This document shows, piece by piece, positions 1 to 6,497 of a stretch of DNA of 8,907 nt. This DNA comes from Candidatus Aerophobota bacterium (GTDB lineage Bacteria > Aerophobota > Aerophobia > Aerophobales > B3-G15), in assembly GCA_014859225.1 (NCBI GenBank), contig JACUUP010000057.1, forward strand, positions 1 through 8,907. Direction: 5' to 3'. Each line of letters starts with the position of its first letter. Position 1 is the stretch's first letter. A model generated the notes under the pieces. The model searched no databases and had not been told where the DNA came from. It was given only the letters and a program-made list of their open reading frames with translations. Both the position numbers and the translations under genes were made by a program.

Positions 1-71
1 GTCGATGTTTTCGCTCCCGCATTTTATATTTTTTCACGGTGTTGGATTTCACAGGAAAATAACACATCTTT
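1..71. other. Unassigned left edge
   Basis: I see no gene here. Two forward frames stay open from the edge for about 75-90 bases, but neither gives a recognisable peptide and both run into the adjacent repeat. A TTTCAC hexamer occurs twice about 15 bases apart. No poly-T hairpin terminator is visible for the leftward operon. Confidence 0.5.
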
Positions 72-125
72 GTAGCCGCAGGCTTTAGCCTGCGCAAAAC
101 CACGCACCCTGAAGAATGCGACTAC
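72..125. repeat. REP-like palindromic element with two hairpins
   Basis: Outer 9-base arms (72-80 GTAGCCGCA and 117-125 TGCGACTAC) are complementary with one mismatch. Inside is a perfect 7-bp hairpin, CGCAGGC / GCCTGCG (77-83 and 88-94), with loop TTTA. A second, partly decayed hairpin at 103-120 (CGCA...TGCG) has loop TGAA and five of seven pairs. The element begins three bases past the stop codon of the leftward zinc-ribbon gene, a usual place for REP-type repeats. Elements of this general shape (linked GCCTGAAGGC-like hairpins inside GTAG...CTAC) recur in many bacterial genomes and are often mobilised by RAYT/Y1 transposases. That link is family knowledge; no transposase is present here. 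It could stabilise the mRNA 3' end. Confidence 0.65.
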
Positions 126-128
126 CAC

Positions 129-407
129 TTATCTCAGTTTTTTCCCGCAGTAAGGACAAAAATTTACGTATTCTTTGAATAATTTTCCACAAAAGGGACA
201 TAGTCTGGTAGCTTCGTTTTTTTTCAAGTAATAAGGTCGGCGGGAGCGCAAAATAAGGTAAAGAGGTAAAAATACAATCAATAAGAGAAAAACTCCTGCA
301 AACCACCCAGTTATAGCTGCTGATGAATAACCCCTTTTCTTTGCATCAGAGGCAACCCACACAGCAACAAGCAGGGGAACAATTAAACCTATTAATAAAA
401 AATACAT
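129..407 (-). CDS. Small membrane protein with C-terminal zinc ribbon
   Basis: A 92-residue protein with two predicted membrane helices (about 3-20 and 32-53). They are separated by a short polar turn, SDAKKRG (20-26), a motif seen in many small bacterial membrane proteins. The C-terminal tail holds CPFC (70-73) and CPYC (84-87), a CxxC-x10-CxxC zinc-ribbon knuckle. Both termini could lie in the cytoplasm, with the zinc ribbon inside; this topology is inferred. The start codon lies two bases after the stop of the upstream TPR gene, so the two are almost certainly co-transcribed and probably translationally coupled. A weak GGAAAG site sits inside the end of that gene. The function is unknown; the ribbon suggests a protein- or nucleic-acid-binding adaptor rather than an enzyme. 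Confidence 0.8.
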   Translation of the reverse strand: MYFLLIGLIVPLLVAVWVASDAKKRGYSSAAITGWFAGVFLLLIVFLPLYLILRSRRPYYLKKNEATRLCPFCGKLFKEYVNFCPYCGKKLR

Positions 408-409
408 GG

Positions 410-1681
410 TTATTGCTCTTTCCGCTGGAGCATTTGTTTTTCCAGTTCCTCAACAGTTTTTCTTAGCTCGCGCAGTTGAATATTGAGAATGCCAAACATA
501 TCTGCCACAGTTTTTATTTCTTTTACATTTTGAGTAAGTTCCTGCATCCTTTTTTCCAAATCCTCCATCCGCTGGTTGATTTCAGCAACGCCATCCGATA
601 AAGAACTTATCCTTTCATTTAACCTGAGAATCGCATCGGAGTATTTCTCTACTTCTTGCTCATTTTGTTTTTGGTTGAGAGTTTCTGGCAGCCTATCCAC
701 TTCGGCTATTATTTTCTTAATTTCAAATTCTAATTCTAAAAGCTCTCCTACCTTTTTTTTCAGGCCTTCCATTTCTTCTTTTAAAGAAGGAATAATTTCT
801 AATTTCTTCTCTAAAAGGTCCAGTTGAAGGCTTAATCTTTCAATTTCTTTTTCCATTATCTGCTGATGAGTCATCTCTTCCTCTTTTTTGGGAAAAGGCG
901 GCAGAAGAGATATGGATATTCCTTTGGCCTTAATAACATTTTCCAGAAGAGTTCCTATCTGAGGGCGAGACTCAATAAGCCAGGCTCCTTCCAGATAGAT
1001 TAATGCCTGATTGTGCAGTGTTGCGTTAGCATACTCAACCCCACTTTTTGCAAAGTAGTCGTAGAGGGACGGAAGGTCTTCACTCTGGGAGAAAAGGGCT
1101 TTATATTCTTTTTTTGCCTCAGCTACAAGCTGAAAAGCTTTATCTATTTCTCCCATTCTACTGCAAACAACAGCCTGAAGAACTTTTGTAATGGGTATTT
1201 GTATTTGATTTTCAAGTGTGTCACCCTGCCTCTCTAAGTGGATGTATTTAGCAAACCAATCAAGAGCGCTTTCGTAAAGTCCCCGGGCATGCCTTTCCCT
1301 ACCTTCTGCCTCTGATGCAAGACCCAAAAGATAAGCAATTTGTCCAAGTTCAAGGTAAGATAAAGAGAAGTTTGGCACCTGTTGTGTGAGTTTGTTATAC
1401 TCATTAGCTGCCTGGTAAAGATAAGCTGGATTCTTATTAGCGGCAAGGTAAAAGCTTCTTGCAAGTCTTGCCCGAGCAGCAATATTATCGGGGCTGGTCT
1501 TAAGTATTGATGAGTATATTTGTATAGCTTCCTCGTATTTTCCCTCCTCAAACGCTTTACTGGCAACCTCCATTTGATTAACAGGCTCCTGTTGAGCGTA
1601 GCAGGGAAGGGGAAAGTTGAGCAGAAAAAATCCCATAACTGCTAAAACAAAGCAAGGTAGGTTTAGTTTTTGCTTTCGCAT
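410..1681 (-). CDS. Secreted TPR and coiled-coil protein
   Basis: A 423-residue protein. Residues 1-29 form a signal peptide: basic MRKQK, a hydrophobic core, then a likely cut after CYA (27-29) before QQ. A clear TPR unit (about 37-70, with GKYEEAI and P-D-N) is followed by weaker helical repeats to about residue 250. From about 270 to the end it is a heptad-rich, Glu/Lys/Leu coiled coil. Its place is therefore periplasm or outer cell surface, probably as a scaffold for protein-protein contacts. The order, TPR then coiled coil, is the reverse of CpoB/YbgF, so I do not assign it there. The start at 1681 is chosen because GAGGTC lies just upstream and the signal peptide begins there; the longer frame to 1732 would translate the tRNA 3' half. 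It is the first protein gene after tRNA-Leu and sits next to the zinc-ribbon gene. The specific role is unknown. Confidence 0.85.
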   Translation of the reverse strand: MRKQKLNLPCFVLAVMGFFLLNFPLPCYAQQEPVNQMEVASKAFEEGKYEEAIQIYSSILKTSPDNIAARARLARSFYLAANKNPAYLYQAANEYNKLTQQVPNFSLSYLELGQIAYLLGLASEAEGRERHARGLYESALDWFAKYIHLERQGDTLENQIQIPITKVLQAVVCSRMGEIDKAFQLVAEAKKEYKALFSQSEDLPSLYDYFAKSGVEYANATLHNQALIYLEGAWLIESRPQIGTLLENVIKAKGISISLLPPFPKKEEEMTHQQIMEKEIERLSLQLDLLEKKLEIIPSLKEEMEGLKKKVGELLELEFEIKKIIAEVDRLPETLNQKQNEQEVEKYSDAILRLNERISSLSDGVAEINQRMEDLEKRMQELTQNVKEIKTVADMFGILNIQLRELRKTVEELEKQMLQRKEQ

Positions 1682-1684
1682 TTT

Positions 1685-1690
1685 GACCTC
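1685..1690 (-). promoter_or_regulatory. RBS fixing the TPR gene start
   Basis: GAGGTC on the minus strand, three to four bases before the ATG at 1681-1679. It supports this start over the upstream in-frame ATG that lies inside the tRNA. Confidence 0.6.
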
Positions 1691-1705
1691 TAAATTAGAT
1701 ACAGG

Positions 1706-1789
1706 TGCCGGAGGAGGGACTCGAACCCCCATGGAGTTACCTCCACATGGTCCTGAACCATGCGCGTCTGCCTATTCCGCCACTCCGGC
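1706..1789 (-). tRNA. tRNA-Leu (anticodon CAG)
   Basis: An 84-nt tRNA that folds fully by hand. The acceptor stem is GCCGGAG/CTCCGGC with discriminator A. The D stem is GCG/CGC, and the anticodon stem CATGG/CCATG carries loop TTCAGGA, giving anticodon CAG (plus-strand 1753-1755), which reads CUG. A long variable arm, TGGAG-GTAA-CTCCA, marks a class II tRNA. The T stem is GGGGG/CCCTC (one G-T pair) with loop TTCGAGT. The 3' CCA is not encoded (the genome reads CCT), so it must be added by CCA-adding enzyme. The ATG of the TPR gene is 24 nt past the 3' end with no terminator between, so a joint transcript processed at the tRNA end is likely. Confidence 0.97.
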
Positions 1790-1797
1790 TTATCCTT

Positions 1798-1829
1798 ATT
1801 ATACTATAAAAAATGCCATTTTAAGTCAA
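1798..1829 (-). promoter_or_regulatory. Probable promoter of tRNA-Leu and the leftward operon
   Basis: On the minus strand TTGACT (1829-1824) matches the -35 box at five of six. Overlapping -10 candidates follow: TATAGT (1808-1803) at 15 bp, TAGTAT (1806-1801) at 17 bp and TATAAT (1803-1798) at 20 bp. None combines ideal sequence with ideal spacing, so the exact -10 box is open. The tRNA starts 8-13 bases further on, as expected for a tRNA promoter. Confidence 0.55.
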
Positions 1830-1881
1830 CTCACTATCCTCAAGTTATAAGAAATCAGGGATAGTTCCAGTGATATTGTAT

Positions 1882-1910
1882 TTGACAGCTATTGGGGTGT
1901 ATTCTATAAT
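1882..1910 (+). promoter_or_regulatory. Perfect-consensus sigma-70 promoter for the fthC operon
   Basis: TTGACA (1882-1887), a 17-bp spacer, then TATAAT (1905-1910): all twelve consensus bases with the ideal spacing. Transcription should begin near 1917, leaving a leader of about 25 nt before the fthC ATG at 1942. That is too short for a riboswitch and suggests strong, largely constitutive expression. It diverges from the tRNA promoter; the two -35 boxes are about 52 bp apart. Confidence 0.9.
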
Positions 1911-1930
1911 AGAGAAATTAAGAGATTATG

Positions 1931-1937
1931 AGGGAGG
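1931..1937 (+). promoter_or_regulatory. RBS fixing the fthC start
   Basis: AGGGAGG lies four bases before the ATG at 1942. It sets the start there; an in-frame ATG at 1870 lies upstream of the promoter and cannot be on the same transcript. Confidence 0.8.
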
Positions 1938-1941
1938 CTGC

Positions 1942-2529
1942 ATGAGAAAGAAGGTTACCCGCCGGTCTGCTTTACATACAAGACGCAGCTTGTCTTCTGA
2001 ACAGATTGAGGAAAAGAGTGAAAAGATAAGGGAAAATCTATTTAAGATTCCTGTATTTAAAAGGTCAAATATGATTTTATTTTATATTTCTCTTCCCGAG
2101 GAAGTTCAAACCTATCGTATGATTGCAGATTCCTTAAAGGTAGGTAAGAGGGTGGCTGTTCCGGTAGTTGACCTTGTTAAAAAGGAAATTATTCCTTTTG
2201 AGATAAAAAATCCCCAGGTTAAACTTGAATCTGGTCCCTTTGATGTTCCTGAACCGGTGAATGATGAGCGTTACCCTTTATCTTTAAAGGAAATAGAACT
2301 GGTAATTGTTCCTGGTGTTGCCTTTGATGCACAGGGAGGCCGGGTAGGCTTCGGGGGCGGCTTTTATGACCGCTTTTTAGAAAAGCTTTCTTCCCGGGTT
2401 ATCCCTGTTGCCCTTGCTTTTGAGTGTCAAATAGTGGATAAAGTTCCCTGCGATGAGCATGATATGGCTGTGGACTACATTATAACTGAGAAGAAAATAG
2501 TACGTTGTAGAAATTGTAAACAAAGGTAG
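1942..2529 (+). CDS. fthC: 5-formyltetrahydrofolate cyclo-ligase
   Basis: A 195-residue protein, the usual length for this family (5,10-methenyl-THF synthetase, EC 6.3.3.2). It uses ATP to turn 5-formyl-THF into 5,10-methenyl-THF in the cytosol, returning a dead-end folate to the active pool. Seen in the sequence: a basic N-terminal ATP-contact helix (K3-R15), the EEVQT folate-side loop (53-57), the signature PGVAFD (124-129) running into GGRVGFGGGFYDRF (132-145) and the late HD-x3-D (173-178) followed by IITE. The C-terminal tail ends in CRNCKQR, an extra CxxC with no clear role. It is the first gene of the rightward operon. fchA follows nine bases later and uses the product of this enzyme. 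Confidence 0.95.
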   Translation: MRKKVTRRSALHTRRSLSSEQIEEKSEKIRENLFKIPVFKRSNMILFYISLPEEVQTYRMIADSLKVGKRVAVPVVDLVKKEIIPFEIKNPQVKLESGPFDVPEPVNDERYPLSLKEIELVIVPGVAFDAQGGRVGFGGGFYDRFLEKLSSRVIPVALAFECQIVDKVPCDEHDMAVDYIITEKKIVRCRNCKQR

Positions 2530-2538
2530 GAGGAGAAA

Positions 2539-3168
2539 ATGTACCTTGAAAGACCCTTAAGAGAGTTTATCGCCGATACCTCTTCCCGCACTCCCACTCC
2601 AGGAGGAGGAAGTGTCGCTGCTCTGGTGGGAGCTCTGGGAAGCTCTCTACTCAGTATGGTGGGTAATTTCACCCTGGATAAGGAAAAGTTCAAATCGGCA
2701 GAGGAGGAGGTGCAAAACATCCTAAAAGAGCTTAACTTATTTACCTCAAAGCTTTGTAGCTTACTTGAAGATGATATATCCGCATATCAAAATTTTTTTA
2801 AGGTTTCTTCTCTTCCTAAAAAAACCCGGGAAGAAAAACAGATGCGTGAAAAGCTCCTGCAGGAGGCTTTAAAAAAAGCAGCTGAGGTCCCTTTTAAAAC
2901 TTGTGAGCTTAGCTTTAGCCTTTTGAATATAGCCTCACGCCTTCTTGAAATTGGTAATCCTCGTTTGATAAGTGATGTTGGCGTAGGGGCTATTTTAGCA
3001 CAGGCATGCCTGGAAAGTGCTGCTCTAAATGTGGAGATTAACCTCTCCTACATTAAGGACCAGCTGTTGGTAAAGGGGAAAAGAGAATCTCTTGCCTCTC
3101 TTTTGGAAAAGGGGAATGAGCTTACCTCAAAAATTGTAAATAAGGTTCAAGAAGCATTGAGGGTATAA
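2539..3168 (+). CDS. fchA: Methenyltetrahydrofolate cyclohydrolase, FTCD_C family
   Basis: A 209-residue, all-helical protein of the cyclodeaminase/cyclohydrolase family. It most likely hydrolyses 5,10-methenyl-THF to 10-formyl-THF reversibly, a step of the methyl branch of the Wood-Ljungdahl pathway and of purine/formate C1 flow. Signatures: PTPGGGSVAALVGALGSS (19-36), then a DD-x3-Y segment near residue 77, and SDVGVGAILAQA followed by NVEIN in the C-terminal half. A strong AGGAGGAG site precedes the ATG. The related activity is formimino-THF cyclodeaminase; no histidine-degradation gene is nearby and fthC is adjacent, which favours the cyclohydrolase role. That choice is inferred from context; the family call is firm. 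Confidence 0.9.
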   Translation: MYLERPLREFIADTSSRTPTPGGGSVAALVGALGSSLLSMVGNFTLDKEKFKSAEEEVQNILKELNLFTSKLCSLLEDDISAYQNFFKVSSLPKKTREEKQMREKLLQEALKKAAEVPFKTCELSFSLLNIASRLLEIGNPRLISDVGVGAILAQACLESAALNVEINLSYIKDQLLVKGKRESLASLLEKGNELTSKIVNKVQEALRV

Positions 3169-3200
3169 AAAATAATATTAAAGCGAACCTGAAAGAAAGA

Positions 3201-4289
3201 ATGAGAATATTATTTGGAGTTTGTTCCTGGGGTTTGGGACATGCGGCAAGAGCTCTTCCACTTATAAAAAGGATGCTTCAAAGTGGTCATGAGCTAACAG
3301 TGGTGAGTAAGGGCCGCCCGCTTGATTTTATAAAAAAAGAACTGGGTGAGAAGTGCATTTATTATGAAATTGCGGATTATTCACCTGCTTACTCAGAAAA
3401 GGCTTTCTCGGTAGCTAAGTTTGTAGCAAAATTTCCCCTTTATTTGACTGAGGTTTCCAAAGAAAACCAAAAGATAAAACAGCTTGTTAGCTGCAACGGC
3501 TATGACAGAGTTATTTCCGATAGCCGATTTGGAGTTTATCACCCCAAGATAGCATCTTTTTTAATTTTCCATCAGTTAAGATTTATAGCTCCTGGCAGAG
3601 TAAAGATTTTTGAGAGGGCTACTGAGGGGTTTAACTATCTTTCCGGGGATAATTTTAAAAAAATTCTGGTTCCAGATTTAGAAAGTGAAGATTTAAACCT
3701 GAGCGGGGACCTTTCACATAATCTAAAGTATTTTAAAAAGGAGAAGGTAGAGTATCTTGGATTGTTGTGTGACTTAAAAAAAAGCGAGGTTCCGATTCCT
3801 CAGGATGTTGACTATTTTATCTCCCTCTCCGGACCTGAACCTCAACGAAAAACTTTAGAAAAAAAGATAATTTCCCAGCTTCCAGCCTTAAAAGGAAAAG
3901 TAGTGGTCACCCTTGGAAAACCTGAGGAAAAAGAACACATCTGCTACCAGAATGTGGAGATATTTAGTTATTTAAATAGAAAAAAACAGGAAGAGATGAT
4001 GAATCGCTCCCGTCTGGTAATTACAAGGTCGGGTTATACGACACTCATGGAACTTGCTGTGCTTGGGAAAAAAGCTCTGCTCATCCCTACCCCGGGACAA
4101 ACAGAACAAATTTATCTTGCTGAATATCATTTGAGGAAGGGTAATTTTTACAGTGTTTCCCAGGAAAGGTTAAATCTTTTCAGGGATGTGATAGAGGCAA
4201 AGAAGTATCCAGGAATAAGCCTTGACATTTCACCTGAAGAAGCTGAAGAGCGATTCATGCAGGTAGTATTTGATGAGGGTGGAAGATGA
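3201..4289 (+). CDS. GT-B glycosyltransferase, MJ1255/VC2487 type
   Basis: A 362-residue protein with two Rossmann-like halves. The N-terminal half opens with a GLGHAAR loop (11-17), the GxGH signature of GT28/UDP-glycosyltransferase-like enzymes. The middle has SDSRFGVYHPK (106-116) and a following HQL. The C-terminal donor half has SGYTTLMELA (277-286) and IPTPGQTEQ (295-303), typical of the conserved family TIGR00661. It probably transfers a sugar from a nucleotide-sugar to a membrane lipid or glycan acceptor; donor and acceptor are unknown. The RBS is weak (GAAAGAAAG), but the GLGH loop at residue 11 fixes the start. The gap to fchA is 32 bp with no terminator. Its stop overlaps the next start by four bases (ATGA). 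Confidence 0.85.
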   Translation: MRILFGVCSWGLGHAARALPLIKRMLQSGHELTVVSKGRPLDFIKKELGEKCIYYEIADYSPAYSEKAFSVAKFVAKFPLYLTEVSKENQKIKQLVSCNGYDRVISDSRFGVYHPKIASFLIFHQLRFIAPGRVKIFERATEGFNYLSGDNFKKILVPDLESEDLNLSGDLSHNLKYFKKEKVEYLGLLCDLKKSEVPIPQDVDYFISLSGPEPQRKTLEKKIISQLPALKGKVVVTLGKPEEKEHICYQNVEIFSYLNRKKQEEMMNRSRLVITRSGYTTLMELAVLGKKALLIPTPGQTEQIYLAEYHLRKGNFYSVSQERLNLFRDVIEAKKYPGISLDISPEEAEERFMQVVFDEGGR

Positions 4290-5308
4290 AAAGGAATTTT
4301 GTTTTTTTAATTTCTACCTTAGTTGGAATAGCTCTCTTTGTCCTGGTGTTTTATCTTTTTAACATTGCTAAAGTATTTTCCCATATGTTTAAGATAGGTC
4401 CCTGGGGGATGGGTGTTTTTTTCATAAATGTTTTTTTGATTATGCTTATTGGCGCTTTATCCTGGCAGGTTATCCTGAGAGCTTACGGGCACAATCTACC
4501 CTTTAAGGATGTTTTAATAATAAAGACGATTGGTTTTGCCATAAGTTATCTGACACCCTCAATGTACATTGGAGGAGAGCCCATGCGGGTGTATCTTATG
4601 GGAAAAAAACATAGTGTGCCTATGACCAGGATAGGAGCAACCGTAGTTGTGGATAAATTGCTTGAACTTGGAGCGATTTTATTTTTCGTTTTCCTGGGAA
4701 GTATTTACACACTCATCTATTACCGCCTTCCTCTCCAGCTTTTCATCCTGCTTGTGCTCGTGAATGCTTTTTTTTTAGGAGCTATGGTTCTTCTTTTAAT
4801 TAACTTCATCTTTAAAACCAAGCTCTTTTCAAAAACTATTAATCTTTTGGGAAAATTCAAACCCCTTGAAAAACCGGTTGAAGTGGCAGCACCTTTTATG
4901 CTTAAACTGGAAAGTGAAGTCTTTTCAGCATTTGGAAAACACAGTAAAAGCACCATCCAGGCTTTTCTATTAAATCTTGGTATTGGCAGCCTTATCTTTG
5001 TTAAGCCAGCTATTTTTTTCCATTTTCTGCGCATCACATTCAATTTATCTCAGCTTTCACTTCTTTATGCTTTGACCCATCTTTTACTTGTTCTTCAGTT
5101 TACCCCGGGGGCTATTGGAATTTTTGAATGGGGGGAGGTAGGGATATTTAGTATAATTGGTATTCAATCAGAAAAGGCTCTTGCTTATGCTTTAATGGTA
5201 AGAATTGCCGATATTCTGGTGGTGATAGCCGCTGCCGTTACAGGATTTCATATGGGGGTCAAATATTTGTGGGGAAAGAAAAGGAATGAAGATTTGTGTG
5301 GTATCTGA
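4286..5308 (+). CDS. Flippase-like / LPG-synthase-TM membrane protein
   Basis: A 340-residue protein with about seven to eight hydrophobic helices (near 5-26, 40-66, 80-90, 117-144, 150-175, 225-250, 255-290 and 300-325). It matches the YbhN/AglD-type family (PF03706, TIGR00374). The family hallmarks are present: LTPSMYIGGEPMRVYL (89-104, with E98 and R101) and TPGAIGIFEWGEVGIF (273-288). Relatives include the membrane domain of MprF, which flips lysyl-PG, and AglD, an archaeal N-glycosylation protein acting on dolichol-linked sugar. Here it lacks the catalytic lysyl-transferase domain. Sandwiched and overlapped between two glycosyltransferases, it most likely moves or handles the lipid-linked product they make. 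Transport is inferred, not shown by the sequence. Confidence 0.85.
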   Translation: MKRNFVFLISTLVGIALFVLVFYLFNIAKVFSHMFKIGPWGMGVFFINVFLIMLIGALSWQVILRAYGHNLPFKDVLIIKTIGFAISYLTPSMYIGGEPMRVYLMGKKHSVPMTRIGATVVVDKLLELGAILFFVFLGSIYTLIYYRLPLQLFILLVLVNAFFLGAMVLLLINFIFKTKLFSKTINLLGKFKPLEKPVEVAAPFMLKLESEVFSAFGKHSKSTIQAFLLNLGIGSLIFVKPAIFFHFLRITFNLSQLSLLYALTHLLLVLQFTPGAIGIFEWGEVGIFSIIGIQSEKALAYALMVRIADILVVIAAAVTGFHMGVKYLWGKKRNEDLCGI

Positions 5309-6443
5309 CCAGGCTTTCCCTGCCTGGGGAGGGGAAGGCGTTGCCACTCAAAATTTGTGTATGATACTTTCTCGTAGAGGATACGAACTATTGCTTCTTA
5401 CATCAAAAGTCCCGCACCCACCCAGGATAAAAGGAATTGAAGTTATAAGATTCCCCAGTATCTTTATTCCGCAAAGAGGTCATTTTGCCGCTACTTTTTT
5501 CCGTCAAATTGTTCCCATTTTTAAAATAAAAAAAATTCAAGTTGTTCACGCTAACCTGCCAACATTTCTTGGCTGGCAGAGTTTTCTTGCGGCAAAAAAA
5601 TTAAATATTCCCTGTGTGGCAGGTTTGCATGTTCAGGTAGGTAATGTAGTTCCCTATGAACTGCCCCCTTTTTTCTTTTTCAAAGGGTTGGTGGAGTTCT
5701 GGTTTTCTTACTTTTATAAGATGGCTGACCTTTTAATTAGTCCCTCTAATCTGGGAAAAGAGATTCTTTCCCGCTATTCTTCTTGCAGGATAGAAGTGGT
5801 TAGCAATGGTATTGACCCTGGTATTTTTAACCCCACCTCTATTTGCTTTGATGAGATAGAAAAATTTAAAAAAAAGTTTGGTTTAAAAGACTCACATCTT
5901 CTTATTTATACAGGAAGACTGAACAGGGAGAAAAATGTCTTATACCTTGTTAAGATTATGCAAATTCTCAGGCAGAAAAAAAAGAATGTGAAACTTTTAA
6001 TAGTTGGGAAGGGCGAGCTGGAGAAGTTGCTCCAGAAAAAGATTTTTTCTACGGGGCTTGATGAGATGATTATTTTAACAGGTTTCCTATCAAAAGGAGA
6101 GCTTCTTTGTGCTTACAGAGAAGCTGACATTTTTATCCTGCCCTCACTATTTGAACTTCAAAGTATTGCATCACTTGAGGCAATGGCTATGGGGTGTGCT
6201 ATTTTAGTAGGGAAAAGCAGCCAAAGTGCTGCCTGTGAGCTGGTAAAAGAGGGGATTAATGGATACACCTTTGATTTAAAAGACCCTCATGATGCTGCAG
6301 AAAAAATCAATTTCATCCTCTCAAATCCTGCCTTAAGAAAGTCCATGCAGAAAGCTTCTCTCACAATTGTCAGAGAGCATGATATCCAGGAAAGTATCAC
6401 AAAAGTTGAGAAACTTTACCATGAGCTGTTGCTTTTGGTTTGA
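5286..6443 (+). CDS. GT4 family glycosyltransferase
   Basis: A 385-residue GT-B retaining glycosyltransferase. The N-terminal acceptor domain opens with MKICVVSDQAFPAWGGEGVA, including the glycine-rich loop GGEG (15-18), and has a conserved His in LHVQ (114-117). The C-terminal donor domain has SNGID (173-177), GRLNREKN (210-217) and the EX7E motif: E290 and E298 within FELQSIASLEAMAMG. Lipid glycosyltransferases such as diacylglycerol glucosyltransferases belong to GT4, as do many polysaccharide enzymes, so the substrate cannot be told. Its first 23 bases overlap the end of the flippase-like gene, whose last codons hold its RBS (GGGGAAAGAAAAGGA), so coupling is likely. It appears to end the glycan part of the operon. 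Confidence 0.88.
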   Translation: MKICVVSDQAFPAWGGEGVATQNLCMILSRRGYELLLLTSKVPHPPRIKGIEVIRFPSIFIPQRGHFAATFFRQIVPIFKIKKIQVVHANLPTFLGWQSFLAAKKLNIPCVAGLHVQVGNVVPYELPPFFFFKGLVEFWFSYFYKMADLLISPSNLGKEILSRYSSCRIEVVSNGIDPGIFNPTSICFDEIEKFKKKFGLKDSHLLIYTGRLNREKNVLYLVKIMQILRQKKKNVKLLIVGKGELEKLLQKKIFSTGLDEMIILTGFLSKGELLCAYREADIFILPSLFELQSIASLEAMAMGCAILVGKSSQSAACELVKEGINGYTFDLKDPHDAAEKINFILSNPALRKSMQKASLTIVREHDIQESITKVEKLYHELLLLV

Positions 6444-6467
6444 CGGTAAGAGCTTTTTTATTAAAAT
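6440..6467 (+). promoter_or_regulatory. Possible internal promoter before the HPS-RraA gene
   Basis: TTGACG (6440-6445), 16 bp, then TAAAAT (6462-6467): five of six matches in each box. It starts on the stop codon of the GT4 gene and would give a leader of about 24 nt with AAGGAG at 6486-6491. In AT-rich sequence such matches arise by chance, so this is tentative; read-through from upstream is also possible since no terminator is seen. Confidence 0.4.
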
Positions 6468-6497
6468 TTGGATAATTGATGATATAAGGAGACTTGA

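Noticed and set aside
1-75. Forward reading frame open from the left edge to a TAG at 73-75
   Set aside because: Only 24 codons with no recognisable motif; another frame is also open there, so openness is not informative.
1679-1732. Longer start for the TPR protein beginning with an ATG at 1732
   Set aside because: The extra residues translate the 3' half of tRNA-Leu (GVRVPPPAP-type peptide); the signal peptide and RBS begin at 1681.
1870-1941. Longer start for fthC at 1870
   Set aside because: It lies upstream of the perfect promoter and has no RBS; the family's N-terminus and AGGGAGG site agree with 1942.
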